Of a DNA stretch of 64,000 nucleotides, positions 34,378 to 45,290 are shown piece by piece. The notes beneath the pieces are model-generated. The model saw nothing but the letters and a program-made list of their open reading frames with translations, ran no database searches and was not told the origin of the DNA. Location of the stretch: positions 1,612,001 to 1,676,000 of the forward strand of contig CM065173.1 of assembly GCA_033026295.1 (NCBI GenBank), written 5' to 3'. This DNA is from Channa striata (taxonomy: Eukaryota > Chordata > Actinopteri > Anabantiformes > Channidae). The first letter of the stretch is position 1, and every line of letters begins with the position of its first letter. The position numbers were made by a program, and so were the translations under genes.

Positions 34378-34960
34378 TTTATAGCGCCAATTTACAACAA
34401 GGTCATCTCAAGGCACTTTACATAATAAAGTCAAGACTATACAAATATTTAGAGAAAACCCAACAAATCTCCCTTGAGCAGCCATAGGCAACAGTGGAGA
34501 GGAAAAACTCCCTTTAACGGAAGAAACCTCCAGCAGAACCAGGCTCAGGGAGGACGGCCATCTGCCTTGACCGGTTGGGGTGAGTGGAAAGTGGAGTGAG
34601 AAAAGAACAGAGCAACAAAACCAGCAACAAAACATTGGGCAGGTTAGTGGACCAGTAGCTGCACACTGGAGGACACACAGCGCCAAATCCGGGGACACCT
34701 GAAGACAGGGACAGAGAGAGGGAGACAGAGAGGGAGAAAGACGACTACGGGACAAAGAAGATACAGAGTTAATGTCATACAGTGGTGACATTATAAATGT
34801 GGGGTGAGAGGAGAGAATGAAAAGAAGAGGAAAGTGTCTCAGTGCAGAGTCCCCCAGCAGTCTAAGCCTATAGCAGCATGACTATTACCAACTATAAGCT
34901 TTATCAAAAAGGAAGGTTTTGAGCCTAGTCTCAAAAGTAGTAATAATACTGTGGTTCATC
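34378..34960 (-). mobile_element. L2 LINE 3' part, right of the Tc1 insertion
   Basis: The segment opens with TTTATAGCGCCAATTTACAA and continues in reverse complement through the L2 3' UTR to about 34960, where AAAGGAAGGTTTTGAGCCTA marks the ORF2 end. It pairs with 32711-32740 as one copy split by the Tc1 element. Confidence 0.9.
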
Positions 34961-34984
34961 TCTCTCCACATGCCTGTAGGTAAA

Positions 34985-35115
34985 TGTATGGCTTAATTTG
35001 ATAAACCTTATAGTTAGTTCTAGTTCTGCTGCAATAGGCTCAGACTGCTGGGGGACCAACCCCTGATGCACTGAGACACTTTCCTTCTCTCAGCCCACAT
35101 TCATATGTCACCTCT
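34985..35115 (+). mobile_element. L2 3' fragment
   Basis: GATAAACCTTATAGTTAGTT and AGGCTCAGACTGCTGGGGGA correspond to the L2 sequence just after the ORF2 stop. It lies inverted next to the minus-strand copy. Confidence 0.65.
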
Positions 35116-35534
35116 GTAGGAAAATGTATTCATTCCATAAAACATGTTGCAGTGAGCGATAATCCAAACATCAAATGATTTTACTTACCATGTTACAGCA
35201 GCAGACAATGTGAACTGTACAGAAAAAAATATCAAAATACAGTATATACAATCTAAAAGGAAAAAATGTGTTTGCCACAGCTGATCGGAGTTAGTGCATA
35301 GTGTGCAGTTAGCCCCGCTGTCTTTTGCCAAACAGCTTCAGGGGCAGAAATAATGATCTTTACAGACATGCCAATGCTATCTGGACCAGATAACACAGCT
35401 TTAATGACTCCTTTGGCTCTTTCAAGGAGATGGGTGAACTGGCAAATTTATCCCTCCTTGCTGGACCATTACCTCTCCATTATAGGGATAATGGAGTTTG
35501 CATTTTTTTAAAATTCGAAAGATTAGCTATTTTA

Positions 35535-35590
35535 ATTTAATTCAATTCAACTTTATTTATATAGTGACAATTCACAAAAAAGTTAACTCA
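35535..35590 (-). mobile_element. L2 tail fragment
   Basis: AATTCAATTCAACTTTATTT, ATATAGTGACAATTCACAA is the reverse complement of the L2 3' end; only the end remains. Confidence 0.7.
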
Positions 35591-36134
35591 ATTTTCATAC
35601 CAATTTATGGCTGTCTAGAGCTGTCTAGTATTATAAGTGTCTTTCTACTGGTTGTGTGAAGAATGTCCACAAATAGAGGCTGAAAGAAAAATGAGGGACA
35701 AAGGAGTATTTTCTGTTGTGGTTGTTGTTTGTTTGTTGTTTTTGTTTTTGCTTTTGTGGCTGCAGAAATACAAGTTTCCCATAACTGATAACCAAAAAAA
35801 CTGCCATGTCCTCCAGACCAGCTAATTTTCAAGATGCAGACACGTTGTGGCACGGAATTGGCAGACATGACTATTGATAATGACAAATTACATCCTATAC
35901 CCACATAAAGTTAACTAAATCTAGAAAATCTGTTTCTCATGCTTCTCATTCAAAAGGTCGTATACAGACATTTTAAGTAGCAAAGCTCAAAATGTAATTA
36001 ATTGGATTGAATGTAGGAGTGCTCAATTTAAGTCTCAACCATGAGTTATCATTGTAAGCCTTTTCTCTGGATCCTTTTGGACTGTTATGAACTGTGTTTA
36101 AATTTACCTTGCTAATTTTTTTCAGTTAGAGCTC
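35591..36134. other. Intergenic sequence, no gene seen
   Basis: Includes a TTG-rich low-complexity stretch at 35715-35760. No frame with recognisable content. Confidence 0.5.
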
Positions 36135-36539
36135 CTGACGTGTAGTATTTCGTTTCTTCTCCCCACGGACATTATTCAGTCTGAGTTGTAACCTTGTGTT
36201 TTCCTTTTCTTTTCCCTTCTCAGTTGCCTTTTGTTCCTCAAGATATCTCCACGAGTCCTACTCTCCTCCACTGATCTCTTTCCGGAGACTACTGAGCTCC
36301 ACTCTCAACCGTAAGACTCCACCTTACTCTGCAGTATTTCCTCTGTGCTGTTCTACATTCACTTACCTGTCTCTCTTCTCCCAACATCCCACATGTGCGT
36401 AAACACCCCGAGCTTCTACGAGTGTCTCTCCTGGCCGAAGCTTCCATTACCATATCCATCTCTCATTTTTACAATAAATAATTTTTAATCTCACTTGTAC
36501 GTTGAGTATTACTGGGTCCCCAAAACCCTATTTCTGATA
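36135..36539 (+). mobile_element. Gypsy-type LTR fragment
   Basis: A pyrimidine-rich block holds CTCCTGGCCGAAGCTTCC, ACAATAAATAA and a terminus TTTCTGATA. These are the same three words, in the same order, that end the LTRs at 18055 and 41406. The left edge is uncertain. It lies about 120 bases before the gypsy pol remnant at 36660, in the same orientation, so it may be that element's 5' LTR. Confidence 0.7.
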
Positions 36540-36659
36540 GAGGGTCCAAATGGTGAAGATTTTTCTTGCCTGAAAACAAAGGCAATAAACAACCTCCTAG
36601 TGTTTTTTGGATGACAGTCTGCAAACTACATGACTAGTAATACACTTAAAGTTGTAATG

Positions 36660-37000
36660 CTAGGACGAATACAAGATCAACAGGACAGGAATCTTTGGAT
36701 GCTTTGACAGGGGCCCAGTGGTTTTCAACTCTATATTTGGCTAGTGGTTATAGTCAAGTAGAGATGTCTGAGAGAGATAAGATGAAAACAGCCTTTTGTA
36801 CCCTTTTTTGCTTGTTTAACAGGATTCCTTTTGGATTAGCTTATTGGAGCGTCTTATGGAGTGTTTGTTTGGAGACTGTAGACATCAGTCAGTACTCCTG
36901 TATCTAGATGATGTAATTGTTTTTTCATCTTCTGTGGAACAATATCTGGAGCGGTTAGAGGAAGTTCTTTCCTGATTACATACACAAGGGTTAAAAGTTA
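36660..37000 (+). mobile_element. Ty3/gypsy pol, RT part left of the transposon insertion
   Basis: The frame reads DALTGAQWFSTLYLASGYSQ, VEMSERDKMKTAF, then in another frame LLYLDDVIVFSSSVEQ, the YxDD active site. A stop and frameshifts interrupt it. It is cut at TA 36999-37000 by a DNA transposon and resumes at 37748. Confidence 0.88.
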
Positions 37001-37745
37001 CCGTATTTTCCGGACTATAAGCCGCTACTTTTTTCCGACGTTTTGAACCGTGCGGCTTTTACAGAGATGCAGCTTTTCTACGAATTTTTCTTACAGCCCT
37101 CAGATGGGCGCTGTTGATGGAAGTCAGTGCAAACAAGAAAACGCCAGTCTTTATTCTTAGCGCATGCAACCCAAGACGCACAACAGCAAAATACGGTAAT
37201 ATTTTTACACCCTCACCCCCTCATAATGGAAAACACGCGAAGAAATTCCTATGATGCAGCTTTTAATTTGAAGGCCCTCGATCTGGCTATCCGTGAAGGA
37301 AATCGAGTGTGACAGTGGTTTCAGGAGGAAGATGAATAGCGACTTGTGGTTTCAGTGCACGGGAGAATGAAGCGACTTTAATAGTTGCGCAGTTGCGCTT
37401 TAACAGTGCGCAGGAAGAAAAAGTGACAGTGGTTTCAGTTCGCAGGAGGAAGAAAAATAAAGCAACTTGTTTTTAGTGCACAGGAGAAAGATGAATAAAA
37501 CCATCAATGACTTTTCTGTTTTGTGTGATCAGCACTTTTACTGCCGCATTACAGGCACCGTTCAGGTTCAGGTGTATGAATTAACACTTGGTACAAAATC
37601 TTTCTATGTAAATATCTTATTTCTCAGCATGGATATTGGCGGCTTATAGTCCGATGTGGTTTATAAGTGACAAAACATATATTACTTTAAAATTTTAGCG
37701 GGTGCGGCTTAAATTTAGGTGCGCTCTATAGTCTGGAAAGTACGG
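37001..37745 (+). mobile_element. Pogo-like DNA transposon, non-autonomous
   Basis: The inverted ends are CCGTATTTTCCGGACTATA and, from the right, CCGTACTTTCCAGACTATA (17 of 19 match). TA flanks both sides (36999-37000 and 37746-37747). Inside, an ATG near 37227 starts a short peptide with RRNSYDAAFNLKALDLAIRE, similar to the N-terminal helix-turn-helix of pogo/Tigger-type transposases, ended by a stop after GNRV. No DDE domain follows, so it could move only with help from another copy. Interrupted GCAGGA/GTGGTTTCAG repeats fill 37310-37490. Confidence 0.8.
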
Positions 37746-37747
37746 TA

Positions 37748-38900
37748 AACTCATTTTTTTCAGAAGCAGGTGACATATTTGGGCCACGTGGTTTCTGCAG
37801 AAGGACTCTCTACTGATCCAGATAAAGTGGCTGCAGTGCGGGACTGGAGGGAACCCAGTAATTTGGCAGAGCTGCGGTTATTTTTAGGTTGCCAGCCAAT
37901 ATAGGAGGTTTATTGCTGGGTTTGCACAGATAGCAGCCCCTTTACATTGGGTGGTGGCAAAGCTTCTCCCTCCGGGGAAGAAGGGTAAAAGCCCAAAGAA
38001 ACCGCTGGCTGAGTTTTGGGACTCCGAGTGCCAGCAGAGCTTTTGCCACCTTAAGACTGCCTTCATTTCAACCGCTGTTCTTGATTATGCAGATTTTCTG
38101 AAACTTTTTGTATTGGAGGTGGATACGAGCCATGGCGGTTTGGGGGCAGTACTCTCTCAAGAGCATGCGGGTAAGTTACGACCTATAGCTTTTGCTAGTA
38201 GGAGCTTGAAGCCAACAGAGTGTAATATGAGTAATTACAGCTCTATGAAACTTGAGTTGGTTGCCTTGAAGTGGGCAGTCGCAGAGAAATTTAGAGAATA
38301 TCTGTTGGATCACCACTTTAATGTATTCACAGATAACAATCTGCTTAGTCATTTGAGTACTGCGAAACTAGGCGCTACTGAACAAAGATGGGCCTCGGAG
38401 TTGACTGCTTTTGGTTTATCGATCAAATATCGCCCAGGTTCCCAAAGTGCTAATGCAGATGGCCGCATCATCTTCATCAAGTCTTATTTGCATATAATAC
38501 GACAGTTCAACAATCTACTGGTATGACTCCATATTTTTTGATGTTTGGACAAAAGCCACGATTGACAGTTGATTTTTTGTTTGGTGCAGAGGGTGAGATT
38601 AATGATATTTCTCTGGAAAAGTGGGTGCAGGAACATCAGGAGTCATTGCCGCTGCATACAATCTTGTGCAAAAACGGCTAGATGTGCAGACAACACAGAA
38701 GGAATCGAAGGACCAGAATCTTCGTCTGAGCCCAGATTTTAAGCAAGGTGATTTAGTATATACTAGAAATCATTCTGTTAATGGTCAGAAAAACAATTCA
38801 AGATTTCTGGGATTCTACATCATATCAGATTGTACAACCATCTGCTGAGTGTGGCCACGCAGCATTTTAGGGGGGCACGTATTGAATTTGTAAGCCTCCT
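37748..38900 (+). mobile_element. Ty3/gypsy pol, RNase H and integrase remnants
   Basis: Immediately right of the transposon the gypsy frame resumes with YLGHVVSAEGLSTDPDKVAA and SECQQSFCHLKTAF. RNase H follows: VLEVDTSHGGLGAVLSQEH, PIAFASRSLKPTECNMSNYS, FTDNNLLSHL and KYRPGSQSANADG. At about 38465 it jumps to the integrase C-terminal end (GMTPYFLMFGQKPRLTVDFL), so the zinc and catalytic integrase domains are deleted. DLVYTRNHSVNGQK belongs to the end region. The element is dead. Confidence 0.87.
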
Positions 38901-39424
38901 GTGCATGAGGAAGACTGTAGCAGGTACAAGCTTTGTTTTATTATGGTCACATGATTTTTTTAGGTAACAAGATTAAAATAAATGTAAGAATTTTTTTTTT
39001 TGTAAAAATCTGATGTTTTTACTTGTGTTGCAGTGGTTGCCGGAGCAGTTGCAGCACTGTTTCCTGCTGTCCTCATGTTAGGTTTTTTTACGTTAAGTTG
39101 GTCCGCCCGGCCTTGCATGGCCTGTAGACAAAAAGATCTGGGAGCTTGTCTTGTGAGGGTGATGTCGCTTCCCTGTCACAACCCGTTGCAGGAATCAAAA
39201 GCCTCAATTCTCCCCCCGTGACTAACATAACTTTTTTTGGTTGTGTTCCCTAGTGGAGTGGAGTGCTGTGTTAGGAGTGTATGATTGACCGTATCCGATT
39301 TTGACTAAAATTTTATTAATTTTTTGTATCTGATGTAAAAAATAAATATTGTGAGTTTATGTTTGGTGTTAGTGATTTATTTAGCGTCTGGGATTGTGGT
39401 CTCGTACGCTACATGAATTTTGAA
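38901..39424. other. Intergenic sequence, no gene seen
   Basis: Nothing recognised. It may include the tail of the gypsy element on its left. Confidence 0.4.
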
Positions 39425-39845
39425 CAAAGTCCCACAGAATTTTCTCTGTCAAAATTAGGAGTATCCTGTCTCAAAGCGATGCTGAAAAACTGGTTCATGC
39501 ATTTGTTACTTCTAGATTGGACTACTGTAATTCTCTACTTTCGGGCTGCCCCAGTAACTCTCTAAAAAGCCTTCAATTAATCCAAAATGCCACAGCAGAA
39601 TGCAGGCATAGTTGTGGTTCCCAGAATGGGAGGCAGAGCCTTTAGTTATCAAGCTCCTCTCCTGTGGAACCAGCTCCCAGTCCAGGTTCAGGGAGCAGAC
39701 CCCCTCTCTACTTTCCTTTTTCATGAAGCTTATAGTTAAAACTGCTCAGTCAACCTGAACTACTTATAAATAGACTTTAACTTGAGACTTGACTTGAGAT
39801 GTATTTTTTTGGAAGTTGGCGCTATATAAATAAATTTGAATTTAA
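39425..39845 (+). mobile_element. L2 LINE fragment with internal deletion
   Basis: It runs from AAAATTAGGAGTATCCTGTC through CATGCATTTGTTACTTCTAG to GGAGGCAGAGCCTTTAG, then the tail GGCGCTATATAAATAAATTT. About 150 bases of the ORF2 end and most of the 3' UTR are missing. Confidence 0.85.
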
Positions 39846-40489
39846 TTGAATGGTCTTTGTGGGTATTCTGACAAATACAATTAAGAAAATTTCAATGATT
39901 AAAACAGTCATAAATATCTCTGGGGTAAGAAGCTCCTTTGTCACCATTTTTACATTTTGTAGGTTAAAATTTAGCTGCTGTCCTGAAAATGCTTAACCAC
40001 AATTTATTTTATATGCATATTTACGCACCTCTTGCAAGACCATGAAGATCTTTAGTTAGCTTCTGTCCAGAGTAACCTCCTTTCTTCTGAAAGAGATGTT
40101 AACTGGGGTAAATTATTGAACTTCTTCTTGAAATTCAATAATTAGCTTGTCCTTAGCTAGAATTCAGTATTTATCGGTTCTATCACAGAAGACAAAGCAC
40201 AGTTTTCAGTCAGTTATGTTGTGTTAAAGAACATATGTACATGTAAAATTATCATTTCATGTTGTTAGTTTTACTACAGACAAAAAAAATTAAATTAAAA
40301 TCTTGTGTTTTAATTTAAAGAATTAAATAAGGCATGAACTTTTTTCTTAAAAAAAGTAGACAATATAATTTAGTAATTGACCATGGCAATAAAACAATTT
40401 TTATACATACTCTGTTCTTCCTAGCACTATAGAACATTAATTCATTATGTCTCTGCAGAGCCACTGCTTCTAGTCATAAAACTATTTAT
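39846..40489. other. Intergenic sequence, no gene seen
   Basis: AT-rich, no recognised content. Confidence 0.5.
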
Positions 40490-40720
40490 GCAGATACAGA
40501 TGCACTCTACAGGAAAGGACAGAGCAGACTCTTTCTGCTGAGGAGACTAAGATCTTTTGGAGCGCGTTTTTGGGGTTGCCCCTGAAGAACGACTCCCACC
40601 CCCTGTACGACGCAGTGTCACATCTGAGCAGCTCTTTCACTGACTGTTACATCCTAAAGGTCTGAAGGACCGACATCAAAGGTCTTTTCTCCCTGCTGCT
40701 GTCAGACTTTACAATCACAG
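40490..40720 (+). mobile_element. Rex1-like LINE 3' coding end, left of solo LTR
   Basis: The segment reads GQSRLFLLRRLRSFGA, typical of the region after the RT in Rex1/CR1-like fish LINEs, then frameshifts. The copy is interrupted at 40720 by an LTR and continues at 41407. Confidence 0.7.
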
Positions 40721-41406
40721 TGTCATGGTCTCAGCGTTGATCTGTGTTGCCCTGGTTACGGTCCTCTGTCTCTCTCCACCTTGCTCTCCTACCCTCTCAT
40801 TAGACCGATACGTTTCACCTGTGCCACTCCTACTTAAGCCCTGCCTGCCCATTTCCCAGTGCCAGATTATCGTTCATGTTTCAAGTTTCAAGTTTTTTTC
40901 TAAGTTTGTTCGCCTTGCAAAAGCCATTTCTTCATCTCAGTTTGGACTACTCACCTTGGAAACCTGTGCTTCTCTCCACCACTGCTACGACAACTCCAAG
41001 AACTCCTATGAGTATATCTGTTTTGTTGCTTTCCCAGGGACCTTGTTTTCAGTTGTTAGTTTGTGCCTATTTTTCTCCCTGACGTTGTAAGCCGCTTTCA
41101 GTTTCTTCTAGTCTCACCACGTACTCACCTCTACCATAGAGAACCCGTCCGTCATCCTGCCAGCTCTCCACATTTCCGTAAGACCCTATTCATTCAGAAG
41201 TTTCCACTCCATTGTCCCCCACTCACTCACCTGTCCTTCTTTCTCCTCCAGATCCAACCAGTACTCCCTTGCCGTGAGCCACCCCGGGTGTTCCTGCCGG
41301 CCGAAGCCTTCTGCATCATCTCATTCATTCATTTACAATAAATCATTTTCTTCCAATCAGTTGTTCTTGTATCTATTTGGGTCCTATAAAACACTGCCAT
41401 CTGATA
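40721..41406 (+). mobile_element. Solo gypsy-type LTR with CACAG duplication
   Basis: The 686-base unit starts TGTCATGGTCTCAGCG and ends CCATCTGATA. CACAG occurs immediately before (40716-40720) and after (41407-41411), a 5-bp target duplication as expected for gypsy integration. The CCGGCCGAAGCC block and AATAAA (41338) match the LTR ends at 18055 and 36539. No internal sequence remains, so it arose by LTR-LTR recombination. Frames across it (40725-41341) are incidental. Confidence 0.85.
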
Positions 41407-41700
41407 CACAGCTGCTTCCAGTGAACCATCATGACTATTAGTCACTTTAAAACTGTTTTTTTAAACCGACCAAATGACCATGGTCAGTGAAACCCATGGT
41501 GCAATTACTTGTATGATTGTTTAATATTTACACATACAACTACTTGTATGATTGTTTACATGTGTGATATACTTTTATTGATTCTATATACTATATCCTG
41601 TACATACTGTATTCTGATATTCTTCCTTGCCGTAACTCTGAACATTCTCCGCTGCTGTAACATGGAAATTTTCCCGCTGTGGGATGAATAAAGGTTTATC
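41407..41700 (+). mobile_element. LINE 3' UTR, right of solo LTR
   Basis: It ends with CTGCTGTAACATGGAAATTT, CCGCTGTGGGATGAATAAAG, TTTATCTTA, a common 3' end of fish LINEs. A 17-base direct repeat ACTTGTATGATTGTTTA occurs at about 41506 and 41542. Confidence 0.7.
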
Positions 41701-42439
41701 TTATTGTCCCTATCTCTTAGTAGAATTTTGTTTTGGGATTTTTGGGGGACAATGCTAACATTAAAGCCAAGCTAACAACATATCTGCAATTAGTTCAGCT
41801 AACATTAGCTGAAATGTATTGAGATTGTAAGGAAAACCAATTGATTCAACAGTAAGTTCAGATCATCACACACTCTGCTAACACTAATCACTGCTCCACC
41901 TGGTGGTTTAACACAGCATTATAACTCCTGAAGAGGTTGTTTAAGCATTACATCAATGACTGCATTTGCATGGACATTAGTAACCGCGTTACTGAGAGAA
42001 ACCAGCGTGTTCACATGCACTTACGGGAACCCTGCATATACATGCAGCAGAAGAGTAACCTGGTTTCCCCACCTCCTCTAACATGTTTTGGAAGCCTGGC
42101 ACACAGATTTTAACTGAATAATGACAGAAAATAATGATTTCTGGCTTCTGATTTCTCTGTCTGCTGCGACATGAACAAACACAGAAAAGAAAGACTCATG
42201 CAAATGATAGACAAGGGTCTGAGTTTTTAAATCCATGGGAGAAAGTGACTTATTTCAACTACTATGAGACACTTCGTGTAAATTAAAATTCTTGTCTGAC
42301 ATTAGTTGGACTTTGTTTCTAAAATGAGGCAGCGTTGCCCAATCAACTTAACGATTACTCCATTCAGTTATTCTTTCACTCAGTTGTTATGTGCCAGGCA
42401 ACTGCCTGCAGCCTGTTGTTAGGCACATGCGCAGTTGGA
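41701..42439. other. Intergenic sequence, no gene seen
   Basis: No recognised gene or repeat. Confidence 0.5.
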
Positions 42440-42790
42440 GAAAGCAGACTTCCCATTAAAAATAGAATAGAATTGAAAACCCTTCTTCTTACCTATAAAG
42501 CTCTAAACAGTCAAGCTCCATCATACCCAAAGGTTTCCTTGTACCATATCATCCTACTAGACCACTTCGGTCCCAAAATGCAGGCCTAATTAAGGTTCCC
42601 AGAATTTCCAAAAATAGAATGGGAGGCAGAGCCTTTAGCTATCAAGCTCCTCTCCTGTGGAACCAGCTCCCAGTCCAGATTCGGAAAGCAGACACCCTCT
42701 GTACTTTTAAGACTAGGCTCAATAACCTTTGATAAAGCTTATAGTTGGTTATAGTCATGCTGCTATAGGCTTAGACTGGTGGGGGAGTCG
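42440..42790 (+). mobile_element. L2 LINE fragment
   Basis: ORF2 C-terminal sequence: AGAATAGAATTGAAAACCCT, GTCCCAAAATGCAGGCCTA, GGGAGGCAGAGCCTTTAGC, ending at the GCTTATAGTTGGTTATAGTC block. No 3' UTR or tail follows. Confidence 0.85.
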
Positions 42791-43755
42791 ATGCTAATGT
42801 ACTGCTACTCAAATGGCCTTTGGTGACAAATATTCTTGTCTGTTCATATGTCAGAAAACTGTGCTTCAATCTACATTGTGCAAATTAACCTAGTGCTAAC
42901 ATGGAACTAATTCGAACTAATCTGTGGACTGCCCAGCCCTCCCTCTCCCTGCTCTGACTGTACAGCTTTGCTTGACTATTTACACACCACTGTGCAATGC
43001 ATCAATCATCACCAATGTGTCAATATGTAGCAGCAGGACCTTTATCATCTGAGAGGACCAGAAGATGAAATATAGCAACTTAGTCTCTCCAGATCCCATG
43101 CTCAGCTGCCTCTAAGGTGATGGACATGTCAAGAATAAATTATGTTAATAGAATGTGTTAAAAAGCACTTTATTCCAAAGGTTTCACTACTTTCAAATGT
43201 CAAGATGATCTACTGTTCTACCTGGAGAGAATTATGAAGCTTTAGTTAGAACACTAAAATATTAAAACAAGAAATTGTGATCCCTCATGAGGAATGGGAG
43301 CACATAATGAAAAATAGAAAATGCATAAATGTGTCTCCCAGGTGGAGTTTTTTCCAATTATTAATTGATGGAGTGCTGAATCTAGTCCTTCATTATGGCT
43401 CTGCATAATGAAAAAGATATGAAACAGATTTGGGAATGTTTTAATGAAAGAATTGCCTGTATCACTTTTTTTGTAAGCTCCACTCAGTAATTTACAGTCA
43501 CATTGTGTTTGTTATCAAAAAACACCAAAATTGTAATTACACACGAAATCAGGCTTTTCTGTTAAGGTTGTTGATTAGTAATGGTGGTCAGCTGAAAGGA
43601 GGAGTTCTCAAACATTTTTCTTATGAAAACATTTTTTCATAAGTTTACGTATCACTTTTCCCTTCCCAAACCTCTCTAATATTCACATATAGACAAACAG
43701 CAAAACACAGACACAGCAATGATGGTAAATTGCCCACTGCTAACTTAACATTGTT
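42791..43755. other. Intergenic sequence with a candidate conserved block
   Basis: No gene seen. The part 43260-43480 is repeat-free and carries CATAATGAAAA, CCAATTATTAATTGATG and CTGCATAATGAAAAAG words reminiscent of POU/homeodomain sites. It is only a candidate enhancer. Confidence 0.3.
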
Positions 43756-43759
43756 TTTA

Positions 43760-45290
43760 TATAACACCAGTTTACTAAAATGTCATCTCAAGGCACTTTA
43801 CATAATAAAGATCAGACTATTCAGACACTTAGAGAAAACCCAACAAATCCCCCTTGAGCAGCTATAGGCAACAGTGGAGAGGAAAAACTCCCTTTAACGG
43901 AAGAAACCTCCAGCAGGTTCAGGGTGGGCGGCCATCTGCCTTAACCTGTTGGGCTGAGTGGAAAACGTTGGATAGGTTGGTAGGACCAGTAGCTCCAAAG
44001 CCTGGGACACCTGAAGACAGGGACAGACAGAGGGAGGCAGAGAGGGAAAAGGATGACCAAGGGAGAAAGAAGACACAGAGTTAATGTCCTACAGTGGTGA
44101 TATGCAAATGTGGCCTGAGAGGAGGAAAATGCATCAGGAGTTGGTCCCCCAGCAGTCTGAGCCTCTAGCAGCAGGACTAGAACTATTTATAAGTTTTTGA
44201 GCCTCGTCTTAAAAGTAGAGAGGGTGTCTGCTTCCCAAATCTGGATCTGGACTGGGAGCTGGTTCCACAGGAGGGGAGCTTGATAGCTAAAAGCTCTGCC
44301 TCCCATTCTGGGAACCACAACTATGCCTGCATTCTGAGACCAAAGTGGTCTATTAGGATGATCTGGGGCAGCCTGAAAGTAGAGACTTACAGTAGTCCAA
44401 TCTAGAAGTAAAGAATGCATGAACCAGTTTTTCAGCATTGCTTTGAGACAGGATGCTCCTAACTTTGGCAATGCTCCGTAGTTGGAAGAAGGCTGTTTTA
44501 GAGATTTGTTTTATGTGTGACGTAAAAGACAAATCCTGATCAAAAATGACTCCCAGATTCCTTGCAGTACTACTGGGGCCAGAGTTATGTCATCCAAAGT
44601 GTTTCTGAGATTTACCGCAAGAAGGTTTCTTATGTGAAGGCTACCCGGGATTGCTGCCAAGCTGCACTAAGATTCTGGATAGTCAATCCTGCTTGATTCA
44701 CTCAAAACTGTTGTCAGGTGGCCTAAGATTCAGTTAATACAGATGACTGAACACCAGCAGAGAGTTGACATGGTAAAAGATAAGTGTCAAAAACAGCACA
44801 AACACAAAAAAAGTTTGGAGCGGCGAGCCACACACACAGGCGCCATCTTTTACCCAGATGAAACCCACCCATGCAGGAGTCATTACTCCTTCATGAATAA
44901 TAATCTTACTGTATCTACGTTTATCCTTAGACAGGAGTTTCAAATAGGATTCGATGTCGCCCGCTCTGGCCCCAGGGTAACATTGGACTATGGCCGCTGG
45001 CGTCTCTAACTTCACGTATCTGACTATGGAGTCGCCAATTACAATGGTTTGTTCCTCAGCTGGTGTGTCACTGAGTGGGGAAAATCGATTAGAAACGTGA
45101 ACCGACATTAGATACGAACCGTCGCCCTGCCGACCTGGCTTCCTGGCTGCTCAGGTACTGCTGGGGAACTGCTGCTAACTGTGGCTATGCTAGGTTGGTC
45201 CGCACCAGCTACCGGGGCCTGGCTGGCTGGGTTATTGTCCATTGTTCAGAGCCGTGCCTTCAAAGCGTCAAAAACCTTACACTTATTACA
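43760..45290 (-). mobile_element. L2 LINE with ORF1, internally deleted
   Basis: Read leftward, it starts with ORF1: TAGCTGGTGCGGACCAACC near 45200, then SVHVSNRFSPLSDTPAEEQ, TIVIGDSIVRYVKLETP and YPGARAGDIESYLKLLSKDK at about 45108-44890. The rest of ORF1, the endonuclease and the RT are missing. The ORF2 C-terminus (44520-44190; GGRAFSYQAPLLWNQLP) and 3' UTR (44150-43760) close it. It is a second L2 copy that retains ORF1 but lost the middle, with a different breakpoint from the copy at 20995-22180. Confidence 0.87.

Noticed and set aside
40725..41341. Overlapping frames of 68-121 codons
   Set aside because: They lie entirely inside the solo LTR; pyrimidine-rich LTR sequence commonly stays open by chance.
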